Notes: generated from the sequence alone by a model not told the origin. Counted from the stretch's first letter, positions 50,544 through 60,421 are shown. The stretch is 64,000 nucleotides of DNA from DMER64 sp049652385 (GCA_049652385.1 JBASDX010000005.1:124001-188000), one strand, 5' to 3'. Numbers and translations: made by a program.

Positions 50544-52434
50544 CTTGAATTTTTGTCTGCAAGGTCCACGTTTCTTTACAGGTACAGGCCATTTTGAACC
50601 ACAACTCCATGAACTTTACCGGCGTATATTTTATGTTCAGGTAGCTCCTTATGCCTGTTCCGTATAAAGCAGGTATGGAAAAACCGTATAGCACGTCCCG
50701 CTCATACACATACAGCCTGCTCTCCCAGGAGTTTGTATGAAATACAGAAAAACGGAACGATCCCCTGAAGGTACCGCTTGCATTCCCATATTCCAGTTCG
50801 GCATAAGCCGCCCCTCCCACATCGGCATCCCGCTGTTTTCCATACCCGCACGTTCCGTCACATCGTACCACAAGAGAAAAATTTTCTGATAGGTCAACAC
50901 CTGTCCGTAAAGAAACGGTAGTTTTATCCCATATTCCTTTGTCCGATAGGTCCCGTTGCTGACGTACCAAAAAGCGATGTTCTTTTTTATGGATTTGCAC
51001 ACGTCCGTCCCACCCGTAAGAAGGCGTGCGGCACAAGTATCTTGGGAAAGGAAACCTGTAAGCCCACAAACTGCCGTCCAGTTTCCATCTGCGTGGCAAT
51101 GACTGCGTAGCGGCCGCCTGCAAGCTCCATTCGTTGGAAGAACTGCTGTTCCTGCCTCTGGGAGTTCCATAAGCCGCAGTATAGCGGGAAGAAAAATAAC
51201 GCAGCAAGACACCTTGCTGGTTACCGTCTTTACCGTACCTGATGATACCGGCCAGCAAAGCCGGTGCTTGTCCTAAATCTACTGCCAGCTCAGAAAAAAA
51301 ACGGAACGAGCTCCATCGGAAAGAAATATCGGAAGAAACGCCTCCAAAAGGCAGTGTCCTGTTCCGGTGCAAGTTGTAATATGTAACAGCCGAGGCATCG
51401 GGACGGTTGTATCCGTATCCGTTGGCTGTAAAGCCGACTTTCCAAAAATCGCCCCCGACAGCTACGTTGATCCCCGCCACGTGTGCTTTCAGTGCATTCT
51501 TTTTGCTCAGCTCCAAAGGTGTCCTGTGGTAGCCCGTTTTGTCAAAAGACGTAAAACCTTCTTCCGTTACCCGGGCATCCAATGTTCTGTGAGAAAGCAA
51601 AAGGGAAACAGTAAAGGCCTTGCGCCCGAAAGTGGCCGCCAGACCTCTGAAAAATTGGTTCTCATCACGGGATGTATAAGGTGTCAGTCCCATTTCTTTA
51701 TTACACAAAGCACCAATAGAAGAGGCCTTCCCAAATTGGGCTCCGTTCCATAGCAACAACCCCTGCCCAAAACGAGCCCGGAAATCTCCGATAATCAGAT
51801 TTTTCAGCAACCCTGCCTCTTTTACCTGTACGTGAAAAGAGATAAAATCTGCCAAAGCCCTTTCTCCGGCATCGCTTTCTACCACGCAGCCCCATTGCAT
51901 TTTGTTACCCAGACGAAAATCATAACGGCCGTACCTGTACCAGGGTTTCCCCAGGTATCGGGAGTTGGGCTTTTTCAGGTATTCCGATTCCGTGATGGGA
52001 CTGTACTCCGTACCTCGCGGAAAAAACGTGGCCGTTTGCATCATAAGGGTGTGTTTTCCGTTCTTCCTAAAATCAGTCCAAGTGATTTTCTCCTTTTTTT
52101 CCACCTTGTCCAAAGTAAAAAAAAGTGCAAGTAAGGCTACGTCTTCACGGGAAAAACCCGGTATCAGCAATACTTCCTGCCACGTAAAAAAAGGACCGTA
52201 CCTGGTCCTGTAATCCAGAAGCGCAACTACCTGATAAGGCGTTAAGAAACCCGTAAGCTCCAAATCTTCTTTTGTGGCCGCATGCAAGGAGCTGCGCGTT
52301 TGCAGCATTTCTTCCAGGTCATCGGCTGAAAACCCTTCACTTTGTGCCAGATTTTCCAACAATACTTCTTCGTTCTGTGCCAGAAGTGCACAAAACGTCA
52401 CGCTGCAGAGCAGCCAGACAACAACAATTCTCAT
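50527..52434 (-). CDS. Helix-hairpin-helix outer-membrane beta-barrel protein
   Basis: 635 aa. A signal peptide (residues 1-19) is followed by a ~100-residue helical domain with helix-hairpin-helix turns as in ComEA (LHAATKEDLELTGFLTPYQVVALLDYRTRYGPF and WQEVLLIPGFSREDVALL). The rest (~120-635) is rich in amphipathic beta strands and ends in KIQVRFRF, an outer-membrane barrel signal. Proteins of this layout are conserved in Bacteroidota, but their function is unknown; the HhH domain might bind DNA or a partner protein in the periplasm. It overlaps the lipid kinase by 17 nt. Confidence 0.82.
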   Translation of the reverse strand: MRIVVVWLLCSVTFCALLAQNEEVLLENLAQSEGFSADDLEEMLQTRSSLHAATKEDLELTGFLTPYQVVALLDYRTRYGPFFTWQEVLLIPGFSREDVALLALFFTLDKVEKKEKITWTDFRKNGKHTLMMQTATFFPRGTEYSPITESEYLKKPNSRYLGKPWYRYGRYDFRLGNKMQWGCVVESDAGERALADFISFHVQVKEAGLLKNLIIGDFRARFGQGLLLWNGAQFGKASSIGALCNKEMGLTPYTSRDENQFFRGLAATFGRKAFTVSLLLSHRTLDARVTEEGFTSFDKTGYHRTPLELSKKNALKAHVAGINVAVGGDFWKVGFTANGYGYNRPDASAVTYYNLHRNRTLPFGGVSSDISFRWSSFRFFSELAVDLGQAPALLAGIIRYGKDGNQQGVLLRYFSSRYTAAYGTPRGRNSSSSNEWSLQAAATQSLPRRWKLDGSLWAYRFPFPRYLCRTPSYGWDGRVQIHKKEHRFLVRQQRDLSDKGIWDKTTVSLRTGVDLSENFSLVVRCDGTCGYGKQRDADVGGAAYAELEYGNASGTFRGSFRFSVFHTNSWESRLYVYERDVLYGFSIPALYGTGIRSYLNIKYTPVKFMELWFKMACTCKETWTLQTKIQVRFRF

Positions 52435-52484
52435 ACGTTCTACCCTTCATACGCTCCCCTCTGATGAGCTTATTAAACAATTAT

Positions 52485-52970
52485 TTATTGTACAGACCCA
52501 TCGGCTTGTTCTACCTTATGGGCCATGGATTTTCTAAAATCTTCCAGTTTTTGAAGCAATTCCTTGTCGGTCAATGCCAGAATCTGTACGGCATAAATAG
52601 CGGCATTCTTTGCACCGTCAAGGGCCATGGTGGCTACCGGAATCCCGGAAGGCATTTGCAATATAGATAATACCGAATCCAATCCCGCCAGAGATTGTGC
52701 AGATTTGACAGGAACCCCAATAACAGGAATGCACGTATAGGCAGCTATTACGCCCGGTAGATGCGCCGCTCCCCCGGCTCCGGCAATAATCACTTGAATA
52801 CCTCTTTGAGCCGCTTCTTTTGCATATGCCGCCACCTTATCCGGCGTACGGTGTGCAGACAGCGCGCGTACTTCAAACGGAACTTCCATTTGCCTCAAAA
52901 AGCCAACAGCTCCTTCCATTACTGGCATATCCGACAGACTGCCCATGATAATACTTACCTGAGGTTTCAT
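52485..52970 (-). CDS. purE: N5-carboxyaminoimidazole ribonucleotide mutase
   Basis: 161 aa, class I PurE of purine synthesis. IMGSLSDMPVM (residues 8-18) binds phosphate, SAHRTPD (38-44) holds the catalytic His, and AGGAAHLPGVIAAYT and LLQ-type helices complete the fold. Length is standard. A minus-strand TATATTTG (52995-52988) lies 17 nt before the ATG. Confidence 0.96.
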   Translation of the reverse strand: MKPQVSIIMGSLSDMPVMEGAVGFLRQMEVPFEVRALSAHRTPDKVAAYAKEAAQRGIQVIIAGAGGAAHLPGVIAAYTCIPVIGVPVKSAQSLAGLDSVLSILQMPSGIPVATMALDGAKNAAIYAVQILALTDKELLQKLEDFRKSMAHKVEQADGSVQ

Positions 52971-52987
52971 ATGTTGTATTTATAAAT

Positions 52988-52995
52988 CAAATATA
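52988..52995 (-). promoter_or_regulatory. -7 promoter element for purE
   Basis: Minus-strand TATATTTG matches TAnnTTTG, 17 nt before the purE ATG, in the 42-bp divergent region shared with hpt. Confidence 0.4.
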
Positions 52996-53000
52996 ATCAT

Positions 53001-53008
53001 TAATTTTG
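53001..53008 (+). promoter_or_regulatory. -7 promoter element for hpt
   Basis: TAATTTTG matches TAnnTTTG and ends 4 nt before the hpt ATG at 53013, so the mRNA may be leaderless. Confidence 0.45.
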
Positions 53009-53012
53009 TCTA

Positions 53013-53549
53013 ATGGAACGCATAACCCTTCATGATAAAACTTTCCGGACGTATATCCCGTACAAAGATATTGAAAAAGAAATTACACGCGTAGCCGGAG
53101 CCCTGAACGAGGACCTTAAAGAAGAAGACAACCCTGTTTTTATTGGGATTCTTAACGGATCTTACATGTTTATAGCAGATTTGATGAAAAAAATCAACCT
53201 GGACTGCGTAGTCACCTTTGTTAAACTGGCCTCGTACAGCGGTACCCGGAATACGGGAAAAATAGTGGAAGTGCTGGGTTTGTGCCATGATATAACCGAC
53301 AAGACGGTAGTCATTGTGGAAGACGTGGTGGACAGCGGCAGTACCATTGCCAAACTGAAAGAAGATTTGATGAAAAGAAATCCAAAAAAGATTTTGGTCT
53401 GCTCCCTCTTGTTTAAACCAAATGCTTACCGGCAAGCAGCTCCCATAGAATATGTTTGTTTTTCTATTCCAAACGATTTTGTGGTAGGATACGGTCTTGA
53501 TTACGACCACCTGGGCAGGAATCTTAAAGACATTTACGTAATAGATTAA
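53013..53549 (+). CDS. hpt: Hypoxanthine phosphoribosyltransferase
   Basis: 178 aa. The PRPP-binding signature VIVEDVVDSGSTIAKLKEDL lies at residues ~95-114, and the flexible-loop region FVKLASYSGT at ~70-79. It salvages hypoxanthine and possibly guanine using PRPP. It is the first gene of hpt-adk-obg-PAP2-lplA, 3 nt before adk, and is divergent from purE, so purine synthesis and salvage face each other across 42 bp. Confidence 0.93.
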   Translation: MERITLHDKTFRTYIPYKDIEKEITRVAGALNEDLKEEDNPVFIGILNGSYMFIADLMKKINLDCVVTFVKLASYSGTRNTGKIVEVLGLCHDITDKTVVIVEDVVDSGSTIAKLKEDLMKRNPKKILVCSLLFKPNAYRQAAPIEYVCFSIPNDFVVGYGLDYDHLGRNLKDIYVID

Positions 53550-53552
53550 ACC

Positions 53553-54128
53553 ATGATTAATATTATCATAGCCGGTCCTCCCGGGTCGGGGAAAGGAACC
53601 TTGGCCAAGATTGTGGTAGAAAAATACAATTTAACCCATTTCTCAACAGGCGATATGCTGCGGAAAGAAGTGAAGCACAATACGCCTTTGGGGCAACAAG
53701 TGGCTTCTATTTTGGAAAGAGGAGACCTTGTCTGTGACGACATAGTCATAGGTATGATTACCCATGAACTGGAAGACCATCCCCACATGACAGGTTTTCT
53801 TTTTGATGGCTTTCCACGTACGCTCGTTCAAGCCAGAGCCCTCGACAAGCTCCTGAAGGCCAAAGGAAGCCCCGTAAACCTCATGATATTGCTGGACCTT
53901 CCGGATAGCATCTGCATTGAGCGTATCTTAAGAAGAGGCACCATTGAAAACAGGTCCGACGATACCGATGCCTCTAAAGTACAACACCGGCTTACTACCT
54001 ACCACACCATCACAAAGCCCATTGTGGAGCATTATAAAAAACAAGGAAAATTCATAACCGTTGACAGTTCAAAAACTCCGGAATACACCTTCAACCAGGT
54101 CGAAGCATGTCTGAAACAAATTTTGTAG
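53553..54128 (+). CDS. adk: Adenylate kinase
   Basis: 191 aa. P-loop GPPGSGKGT (residues 8-16), STGDMLRKEV (AMP binding), FLFDGFPRTLVQA and RILRRGTIENRSDD. The long LID insertion of E. coli Adk is absent, giving the short form usual in Bacteroidota. It interconverts ATP, ADP and AMP. It overlaps obg by 22 nt. Confidence 0.95.
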   Translation: MINIIIAGPPGSGKGTLAKIVVEKYNLTHFSTGDMLRKEVKHNTPLGQQVASILERGDLVCDDIVIGMITHELEDHPHMTGFLFDGFPRTLVQARALDKLLKAKGSPVNLMILLDLPDSICIERILRRGTIENRSDDTDASKVQHRLTTYHTITKPIVEHYKKQGKFITVDSSKTPEYTFNQVEACLKQIL

Positions 54129-55105
54129 ACTATGTAAAGATTTTCTGTAAATCGGGAGACGGAGGCGCCGGTTCTGCCCATCTGCTACGGGCAAAATTCG
54201 TACCTAAAGGAGGCCCCGACGGAGGAGACGGAGGCCGGGGAGGGCACATCATTCTTAAAGTAAATCCTCAACTCTGGACTTTGATCCACCTGAAATACAA
54301 AAAACACATCCGGGCCGGTCACGGAGAACCGGGCAAAAGCCGTTGTGCCACGGGAGCCGACGGAAAAGACATAGTCCTTGAAGTGCCTGTCGGCACGGTT
54401 GTAAAACGGGCCGAGGAGGACACTCCGCTTGCAGAACTTACCGAACCGGGCAATGAATACATCTTGTGCACAGGAGGAAAAGGCGGTCTGGGCAACCGGC
54501 ATTTTGCCACCTCCATACAGCAGACGCCGCGGTACGCCCAACCGGGATTGCCGGGCGAAGAAGGCTGGTTTATACTGGAACTCAAATTATTGGCTGATGT
54601 AGGGTTGGTAGGCTTACCCAACGCCGGAAAATCCACGCTCCTGTCTGTCGTTTCGGCGGCCCGTCCAAAAATTGCCGACTATCCGTTTACCACGCTTGTC
54701 CCCAACCTGGGTGTGGTAACCTTATCTGACCACCGGTCCTTTATCATGGCCGATATCCCCGGAATCATAGAAGGAGCTCACAAAGGAAAAGGTTTGGGAC
54801 TTCGGTTTTTAAGGCATATCGAACGCAATTCCATATTGTTGTTCCTGATTCCTGCCGACAGCCCAGATATGGTGGCAGAGTACCGCACCTTGCGGGATGA
54901 ACTCCAACGGCACAATCCGGAATTGATAGATAAACAGCACATGCTGGTAGTGACAAAAGCAGATTTATTGGATGAACAGGAAGAGAGGAAAAAAGCAAAA
55001 CAACTGCCCGACAAGCTGTCCGTACTCTTTGTATCTTCTGTGACAGGCAGGAATATTCCTCAATTGAAAGAAAGTATATGGAATCTGTTATCCAATCCCT
55101 TGTAG
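54107..55105 (+). CDS. obg: GTPase Obg/CgtA
   Basis: 332 aa. The glycine-rich Obg fold occupies residues 1-~158 (GGDGGRGGHIILK; KSRCATGADGKD), then the G domain with GLPNAGKST, DIPGIIEGAHKGKGLG, a TKAD G4 motif and SSVTG near the end. The C-terminal OCT domain of some homologues is absent. It acts in ribosome maturation and stress signalling. It overlaps adk by 22 nt and the PAP2 gene by 28 nt. Confidence 0.95.
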   Translation: MSETNFVDYVKIFCKSGDGGAGSAHLLRAKFVPKGGPDGGDGGRGGHIILKVNPQLWTLIHLKYKKHIRAGHGEPGKSRCATGADGKDIVLEVPVGTVVKRAEEDTPLAELTEPGNEYILCTGGKGGLGNRHFATSIQQTPRYAQPGLPGEEGWFILELKLLADVGLVGLPNAGKSTLLSVVSAARPKIADYPFTTLVPNLGVVTLSDHRSFIMADIPGIIEGAHKGKGLGLRFLRHIERNSILLFLIPADSPDMVAEYRTLRDELQRHNPELIDKQHMLVVTKADLLDEQEERKKAKQLPDKLSVLFVSSVTGRNIPQLKESIWNLLSNPL

Positions 55106-55665
55106 AACTGGATCATAAACTCTTTTTCTTCCTTAACGGAGCATACAGTCCCGTACTGGATCCCATCATGAAAGTTTTCTCGCATATCTATATATGGATT
55201 CCTCTTTACGTAATCCTGACTGCAGGACTGTTTTACAGATTCTCCCTTAAAAAAGCACTGATAGCCCTGGGAGCCGTGCTGATTGTCTTTGCCGTCACAG
55301 ACCTGGTATCGGCTGTTGTCATCAAAGAAACCGTACAGCGTATACGCCCTTCACACATACCGGAATGGGAGGGCACCTTCCGGCTGCTGGAAGGCAAAGG
55401 GGGCCTGTATTCCTTTGTCTCGTCACACGCGGCCAATGTATTCGGCCTGGCCACCATAAGCAGTTTGATATACCGTAAAAAATGGTATCGTACAGCTATC
55501 TTTCTGTGGGCGGCCGCCGTATCGTACAGCCGCATTTACGTGGGAAAACATTTCCCGCTGGACGTCCTGTGCGGTGCCCTGCTGGGACTGTTGGCCGGAT
55601 GGCTTGTTTTTTGGCTCTACAAAAAAATACTGCAGAAAACAGAAGTGCCATGCGCTGCATCATAG
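55078..55665 (+). CDS. PAP2-family membrane phosphatase
   Basis: 195 aa with about five transmembrane helices. The three-part phosphatase signature is present: KETVQRIRP (~84-92), SFVSSHAAN (~112-120) with catalytic His116, and SRIYVGKHFPLDV (~150-162) with catalytic His157. Members remove phosphate from undecaprenyl pyrophosphate, phosphatidic acid or lipid A; the substrate is not evident. It overlaps obg by 28 nt and lplA by 16 nt. Confidence 0.92.
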   Translation: MESVIQSLVELDHKLFFFLNGAYSPVLDPIMKVFSHIYIWIPLYVILTAGLFYRFSLKKALIALGAVLIVFAVTDLVSAVVIKETVQRIRPSHIPEWEGTFRLLEGKGGLYSFVSSHAANVFGLATISSLIYRKKWYRTAIFLWAAAVSYSRIYVGKHFPLDVLCGALLGLLAGWLVFWLYKKILQKTEVPCAAS

Positions 55666-56639
55666 ATTACACTACAGACCCCTATACCAACCTGGCGGCG
55701 GAAGAATATTTGCTCACCATGCAAAAAGAATCGGTGTTCAGGTTGTGGCGTAACACTCCGGCTATCATTGTCGGCAGGAATCAAAACACCTTGTCTGAAA
55801 TCAATAAAGCCTACGTATTGGAGCGCAACCTGCCCGTAATACGGCGATTGAGCGGAGGAGGAGCCGTTTTCCACGATCTGGGGAACATCAATTATACGTT
55901 TACAGATGCTTACACCCCCGGTATGGATACTTCGGGAGCTTTTGCCCGTTTCACAAAGCCTATTCTGGATGTACTCAATCAGTTAGGCATAAGCGCCACA
56001 CTGGAAGGAAGGAACGATCTGGTGGTGGCGGACGGCCGGAAATTCTCCGGAAACGCCATAGCCCGGTACAAAGACCGCATACTTATGCATGGCACGCTGC
56101 TCTTTAACGCTTCTATGGAAGACCTTTCACAAGCCTTGCGCGTCAAAGAGAGGAGCCACAAACGCGGTGTGGCCAGCCGGCCTTCCCGTGTATGTAATTT
56201 ATCGGAATTCCTGCCCTCCGATATTACCCCGGTACGTTTTATGGAACTGCTCAGGCATCACGTAGCGGAGCATATGCAGGATTCCTTTGAAGACAGGCCT
56301 TTCCTGCCGGAAGAGGCAGCCGCCATAGAACGACTTAGTCATAAAAAATACCGCACCTACGCCTGGAACTACGGCAAAGAATGCAAATGGGAATACCTGC
56401 GAAAAAAACGTTTTGAAGGCGGCAATGTAGAGGTATACTTCAAAACTGAAGACGGCATCCTGAAAGATGTCAGGATCTACGGAGACTATTTTTTCTATGC
56501 TCCAACGGAAGATATAGAAAAAGCGCTAAAAGGATGTCCCCTCAGCCGGGAAGACATGGCTAAACGCCTGGCCCCTTTTGCATGGGACGACTATTTCCGC
56601 CACATCTCCCCGGTGGAACTCCTGGATTTATTCTTCTGA
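55650..56639 (+). CDS. lplA: Lipoate-protein ligase
   Basis: 329 aa from the ATG at 55650; a much longer frame upstream to 55482 lies within the PAP2 gene and is not supported. Motifs: RRLSGGGAVFHDLGNINYTF (residues ~70-90), the catalytic Lys in GRKFSGNAI (~130-138), and a C-terminal accessory domain (WNYGKECKWEYLRKKRFEGG). It attaches lipoate to E2 and GcvH proteins. The 3' end overlaps the convergent mutB by 12 nt. Confidence 0.93.
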   Translation: MRCIIDYTTDPYTNLAAEEYLLTMQKESVFRLWRNTPAIIVGRNQNTLSEINKAYVLERNLPVIRRLSGGGAVFHDLGNINYTFTDAYTPGMDTSGAFARFTKPILDVLNQLGISATLEGRNDLVVADGRKFSGNAIARYKDRILMHGTLLFNASMEDLSQALRVKERSHKRGVASRPSRVCNLSEFLPSDITPVRFMELLRHHVAEHMQDSFEDRPFLPEEAAAIERLSHKKYRTYAWNYGKECKWEYLRKKRFEGGNVEVYFKTEDGILKDVRIYGDYFFYAPTEDIEKALKGCPLSREDMAKRLAPFAWDDYFRHISPVELLDLFF

Positions 56640-58664
56640 CTGCAGCTTCAGCAATTCCAGCAATTGAACGGCGGAATGAGAAATGGATGTACCCGGTCCA
56701 AATACGGCAACGGCACCTGCATCGTACAATTCCTGATAATCCTGAGGGGGTATCACACCGCCCACAACTATCAGTATGTCTTCCCGCCCCATTTCTTTAA
56801 GAGCCCGGACTACCTGTGGAACCAATGTTTTATGTCCTGCTGCCAAAGAGGATACACCTATGATGTGCACGTCGTTTTCCACGGCCTGGCGGGCTGCTTC
56901 TTCCGGTGTCTGGAATAACGGACCCATATCCACATCAAAACCGATATCGGCATATCCGGTAGCCACTACTTTGGCTCCTCTGTCGTGACCGTCCTGGCCT
57001 AATTTGGCCACCATAATTCTGGGCTGTCGTCCTTCTCTTTCTGCAAAAGCACGTGTCATTTCCAGTGCCTTAGCAAAATACGGATCGTCTTTGGACTCTG
57101 CCAAATAAACACCTCTGTTCATACGTGTTACTGCTTTATAACGTCCTGCGACCTTCTCGCAGGCATCTGATATTTCTCCAAGAGTAGCCCTGTGTCGGGC
57201 AGCTTCTACGGCCAGTTCCAGCAGATTGCCGGACCCGTCCGCCGCTGCTTGTGTGAGTGCGTTAAGCGCTTCTTCCACCTTCCGGGAATCTCTGTTTGCT
57301 TTCAGATGGTTCAATCGTTCAATCTGGGACAAACGTACCTTGGTATTGTCCACATCTAAAATTTCTATGGGATCTTCCTTATCCAGCCTGTACTTGTTTA
57401 CCCCTACGACTATTTGTTCACCGGCGTCTATCTTAGCCTGTGTGCGGGCTGCCGCTTCCTCAATCCTCAATTTGGGAATACCCGTTTCTATGGCCTTGGC
57501 CATACCGCCCAGGTCTTCGATTTCCTGAATCAATTCCCAGGCCTTGTGGGCCATGTGGTGCGTAAGGCTTTCCACGTAATAGGAACCGGCCCACGGGTCA
57601 ATGGCACGGCAGATTTCCGTTTCGTCCTGCAGGTAGAGTTGCGTATTACGGGCAATACGGGCCGAAAAATCAGTAGGAAGGGCTATGGCCTCGTCCAGGG
57701 CGTTCGTATGCAGGCTTTGTGTATGCCCCAAAGCAGCCGCCATGGCTTCCGTACACGTACGGGCCACGTTGTTGAACGGGTCTTGTTCCGTAAGCGTCCA
57801 GCCCGATGTCTGACAGTGTGTTCGTAACGACAGCGATTTGGGATTTTTGGGATGGAAGCTTTTTACTATTTTGGCCCAAATCATACGGGCTGCCCTCATT
57901 TTGGCAATTTCACGGAAATGGTCCATACCGATGGCCCAGAAGAAAGAAATCCGGGGTGCAAAATCGTCAATGCTCATACCGGCCTTAACGCCTGTACGCA
58001 GGTATTCCAAGCCATCGGCCAGGGTATAGGCCATTTCAATTTCACTCGTGGCTCCGGCTTCCTGCATATGGTATCCGGAAATAGAGATGGAATTGAACTT
58101 AGGCATGTTACGGGCCGTGTAGGCAAAAATATCACCTATGATACGCATGGAAAACTCAGGCGGATAGATGTACGTATTACGGACCATGAATTCTTTCAGG
58201 ATATCGTTCTGGATCGTTCCCGTCAACTCTTCCAGTTTGGCCCCCTGCTCCAGTCCGGACACAATGTAAAACGCCATAACGGGGAGCACCGCTCCGTTCA
58301 TGGTCATGGACACAGACATGGTGTTCAACGGAATCTGGTCAAACAAGACCTTCATGTCTTCCACAGAGCAAATACTCACGCCGGCCTTACCCACATCCCC
58401 GACTACACGCGGATGATCGGCATCGTATCCGCGGTGCGTGGCCAGGTCAAAAGCCACCGACAAACCTTTCTGTCCGGCCGCCAGATTCCTGCGGTAAAAA
58501 GCATTCGATTCTTCTGCTGTGGAAAAACCTGCGTATTGCCGGATGGTCCAGGGCCTCATAACGTACATGGTGCTGTACGGTCCCCTCAGGAAAGGAGGGA
58601 TTCCGGCCGCGTAATGCAGGTGTTCCATATGTTCCAAGTCTGCTGCTGTATAATGTGTTTTCAT
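56628..58664 (-). CDS. mutB: Methylmalonyl-CoA mutase large subunit
   Basis: 678 aa. The TIM barrel that binds the CoA ester spans ~1-520 (RGPYSTMYVMRPWTIRQYAGFSTAEESN; SGYHMQEAGATSEIEMAYTLADGLEYLR). The C-terminal B12-binding domain has DGHDRG with the cobalt-ligating His560. It interconverts methylmalonyl-CoA and succinyl-CoA, the key step of propionate formation in Bacteroidales. Its ATG overlaps the mutA stop by 4 nt. Confidence 0.96.
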   Translation of the reverse strand: MKTHYTAADLEHMEHLHYAAGIPPFLRGPYSTMYVMRPWTIRQYAGFSTAEESNAFYRRNLAAGQKGLSVAFDLATHRGYDADHPRVVGDVGKAGVSICSVEDMKVLFDQIPLNTMSVSMTMNGAVLPVMAFYIVSGLEQGAKLEELTGTIQNDILKEFMVRNTYIYPPEFSMRIIGDIFAYTARNMPKFNSISISGYHMQEAGATSEIEMAYTLADGLEYLRTGVKAGMSIDDFAPRISFFWAIGMDHFREIAKMRAARMIWAKIVKSFHPKNPKSLSLRTHCQTSGWTLTEQDPFNNVARTCTEAMAAALGHTQSLHTNALDEAIALPTDFSARIARNTQLYLQDETEICRAIDPWAGSYYVESLTHHMAHKAWELIQEIEDLGGMAKAIETGIPKLRIEEAAARTQAKIDAGEQIVVGVNKYRLDKEDPIEILDVDNTKVRLSQIERLNHLKANRDSRKVEEALNALTQAAADGSGNLLELAVEAARHRATLGEISDACEKVAGRYKAVTRMNRGVYLAESKDDPYFAKALEMTRAFAEREGRQPRIMVAKLGQDGHDRGAKVVATGYADIGFDVDMGPLFQTPEEAARQAVENDVHIIGVSSLAAGHKTLVPQVVRALKEMGREDILIVVGGVIPPQDYQELYDAGAVAVFGPGTSISHSAVQLLELLKLQSEE

Positions 58665-60415
58665 ATTCCCAGTTCTTTTTGATAGGTAAGGAGTGTTTCC
58701 AGCAAGTTACTGCGTACACTGATAAAATGGGTGACACCTGCTGCCATCAGGTCTTCTTTGCAAGCCGGTTCTCCGGCTACCGTCACGATGGCCTGTTTAC
58801 CCAATGCGTTGAATATTTCCGGAACAGCCCGGGCGTATTCCTCATCGGACGAACAAGCCACCACAATATCTGCTCCGCTTGCCCGGGCCGCTTCAACACC
58901 TGCTTGTACAGTAGTAAACCGGTTGTTATCCACTACTTTGAAGCCGGCTACTCCAAAGAAATTGGAAGCAAACTGCGCCCGCGCTCTGCATAGAGCCAGG
59001 TTTCCGAACGTGAGCAGAAATACGACGGGAACCTTTTCTGCCTGCTCTGTTTTCAAACGCATTTTTTCAAAAGGTGCCGAGGCTCTTTCCCACTTCTCCT
59101 CCGGCAGATCGTACAGGCCTTCCGGTGCTTTACCCAGCGGATCGGGGTATTTGTTGATCCCTACCATGACCTGGCGTCCCGAGGCCAGCCGTTGGCTGCG
59201 GCGCTCCCTGGTGTCCCGGATTTGTTCCCGTACCCAGCCGGACGCTCCGGATTTCCTGAAACCACCTTTGGCAAGGATTTCATCCGCCATTTTTTTAGCT
59301 TCTTCCAAAACGGAAACCGTCAGGTTTTCTATGTAATAAGAGCCGGCTGCGGGATCGGCCACCTTATTGAATCCGGCTTCTTCTTTCAATATGATTTGTA
59401 TATTTCTGGCCAGGCGGCTGCTTTGCTCCGTACCATCCGTAAGTACGCTGTCAAAAGGCAGTACTTCCATGGAATCCACACCGGCTATGGCGGCCGACAT
59501 GGCGCCCGTAGTACCTCTGAGCAAGTTCACATACATGTCGTAGGCCGTCTGGTCCCAGAAGCTCGTAACGGCATGCAGGCTTATATCCTGTTTTGTGTAT
59601 TCATCCCAAAGAATCCGGGCTGCCCTGAACTTGGCCATTTCCAAAAAGTAATGCAGCCCTATCCCCATATGGAAATGAATGGTATGGGCTGCCTCTTCTT
59701 CCGATAGGCCTCCGGCTGTCAACACCTCCCTGTATTCCTGTGCCAAAGCTGCAGAGCAGGCCAGCTCCTGTACTACTCCGCTTCCCCCGTTCTGCCATTT
59801 GTATCCGGGAATGTCCACCAGGCGGATTCCTTTATACGTCCGGGCTGCTTTGACCAACGCCGCAAGTGTTGTCAGGGACTCCTGTGTACATTGCGTTTCT
59901 TTGAAAAAAGCATCCCCCACAGGGTCAAACGAAAACCGTGCCTGCACCTCTCTTGCTTCTGCTCCCAAACTGTCCAGCCAGGCAATAAAAGAGTGGAACG
60001 TTCCGGGCCGGGCACACGTCAAACCTTCGAAAGACAACTCCACGACCGCTACGTGTACTCCGTCCAGCAGCCGGGCCATTTCTTCCGGGGAAAGCACCCT
60101 GTCTTCCTTCATACGGAAGCCCACCGATTCCACACCCCTGTTCAGGGCATCCAACACCAGCGTGTTTGTTACGGAAAGGTCTTCCTGTACGGGAAAAGTT
60201 TGCCGTATCAACCAGTTGTTGTCATTTTTTGTCCTCATCCTGTAGGGCAAACCCTCCAGGTCTTCTTCCCTGTAATAGGGGCGCACCTTAGTTCCATCCG
60301 GCGTCGTCCATACCAGTTTCTTTTCATAATCGGCTCCCTTCAAATCTTTCACAATCTGGTCTTCCCACTGCTGCGTGGTTACCGGCGGAAAATCATTGAA
60401 TAATTTTTCAGTCAT
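58661..60415 (-). CDS. mutA: Methylmalonyl-CoA mutase small subunit
   Basis: 584 aa from the ATG at 60415; a TTG two codons upstream is in frame. It has the same fold as MutB but lacks the cobalt-ligating His motif in its degenerate B12 domain, as expected for the structural subunit. GLTCARPGTFHSFIAWLDSLG and AGSYYIENLTVSVLEEAKK are recognisable. It forms the heterodimer with MutB. It begins 6 nt after hutU. Confidence 0.94.
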   Translation of the reverse strand: MTEKLFNDFPPVTTQQWEDQIVKDLKGADYEKKLVWTTPDGTKVRPYYREEDLEGLPYRMRTKNDNNWLIRQTFPVQEDLSVTNTLVLDALNRGVESVGFRMKEDRVLSPEEMARLLDGVHVAVVELSFEGLTCARPGTFHSFIAWLDSLGAEAREVQARFSFDPVGDAFFKETQCTQESLTTLAALVKAARTYKGIRLVDIPGYKWQNGGSGVVQELACSAALAQEYREVLTAGGLSEEEAAHTIHFHMGIGLHYFLEMAKFRAARILWDEYTKQDISLHAVTSFWDQTAYDMYVNLLRGTTGAMSAAIAGVDSMEVLPFDSVLTDGTEQSSRLARNIQIILKEEAGFNKVADPAAGSYYIENLTVSVLEEAKKMADEILAKGGFRKSGASGWVREQIRDTRERRSQRLASGRQVMVGINKYPDPLGKAPEGLYDLPEEKWERASAPFEKMRLKTEQAEKVPVVFLLTFGNLALCRARAQFASNFFGVAGFKVVDNNRFTTVQAGVEAARASGADIVVACSSDEEYARAVPEIFNALGKQAIVTVAGEPACKEDLMAAGVTHFISVRSNLLETLLTYQKELGI

Positions 60416-60421
60416 ATACAA

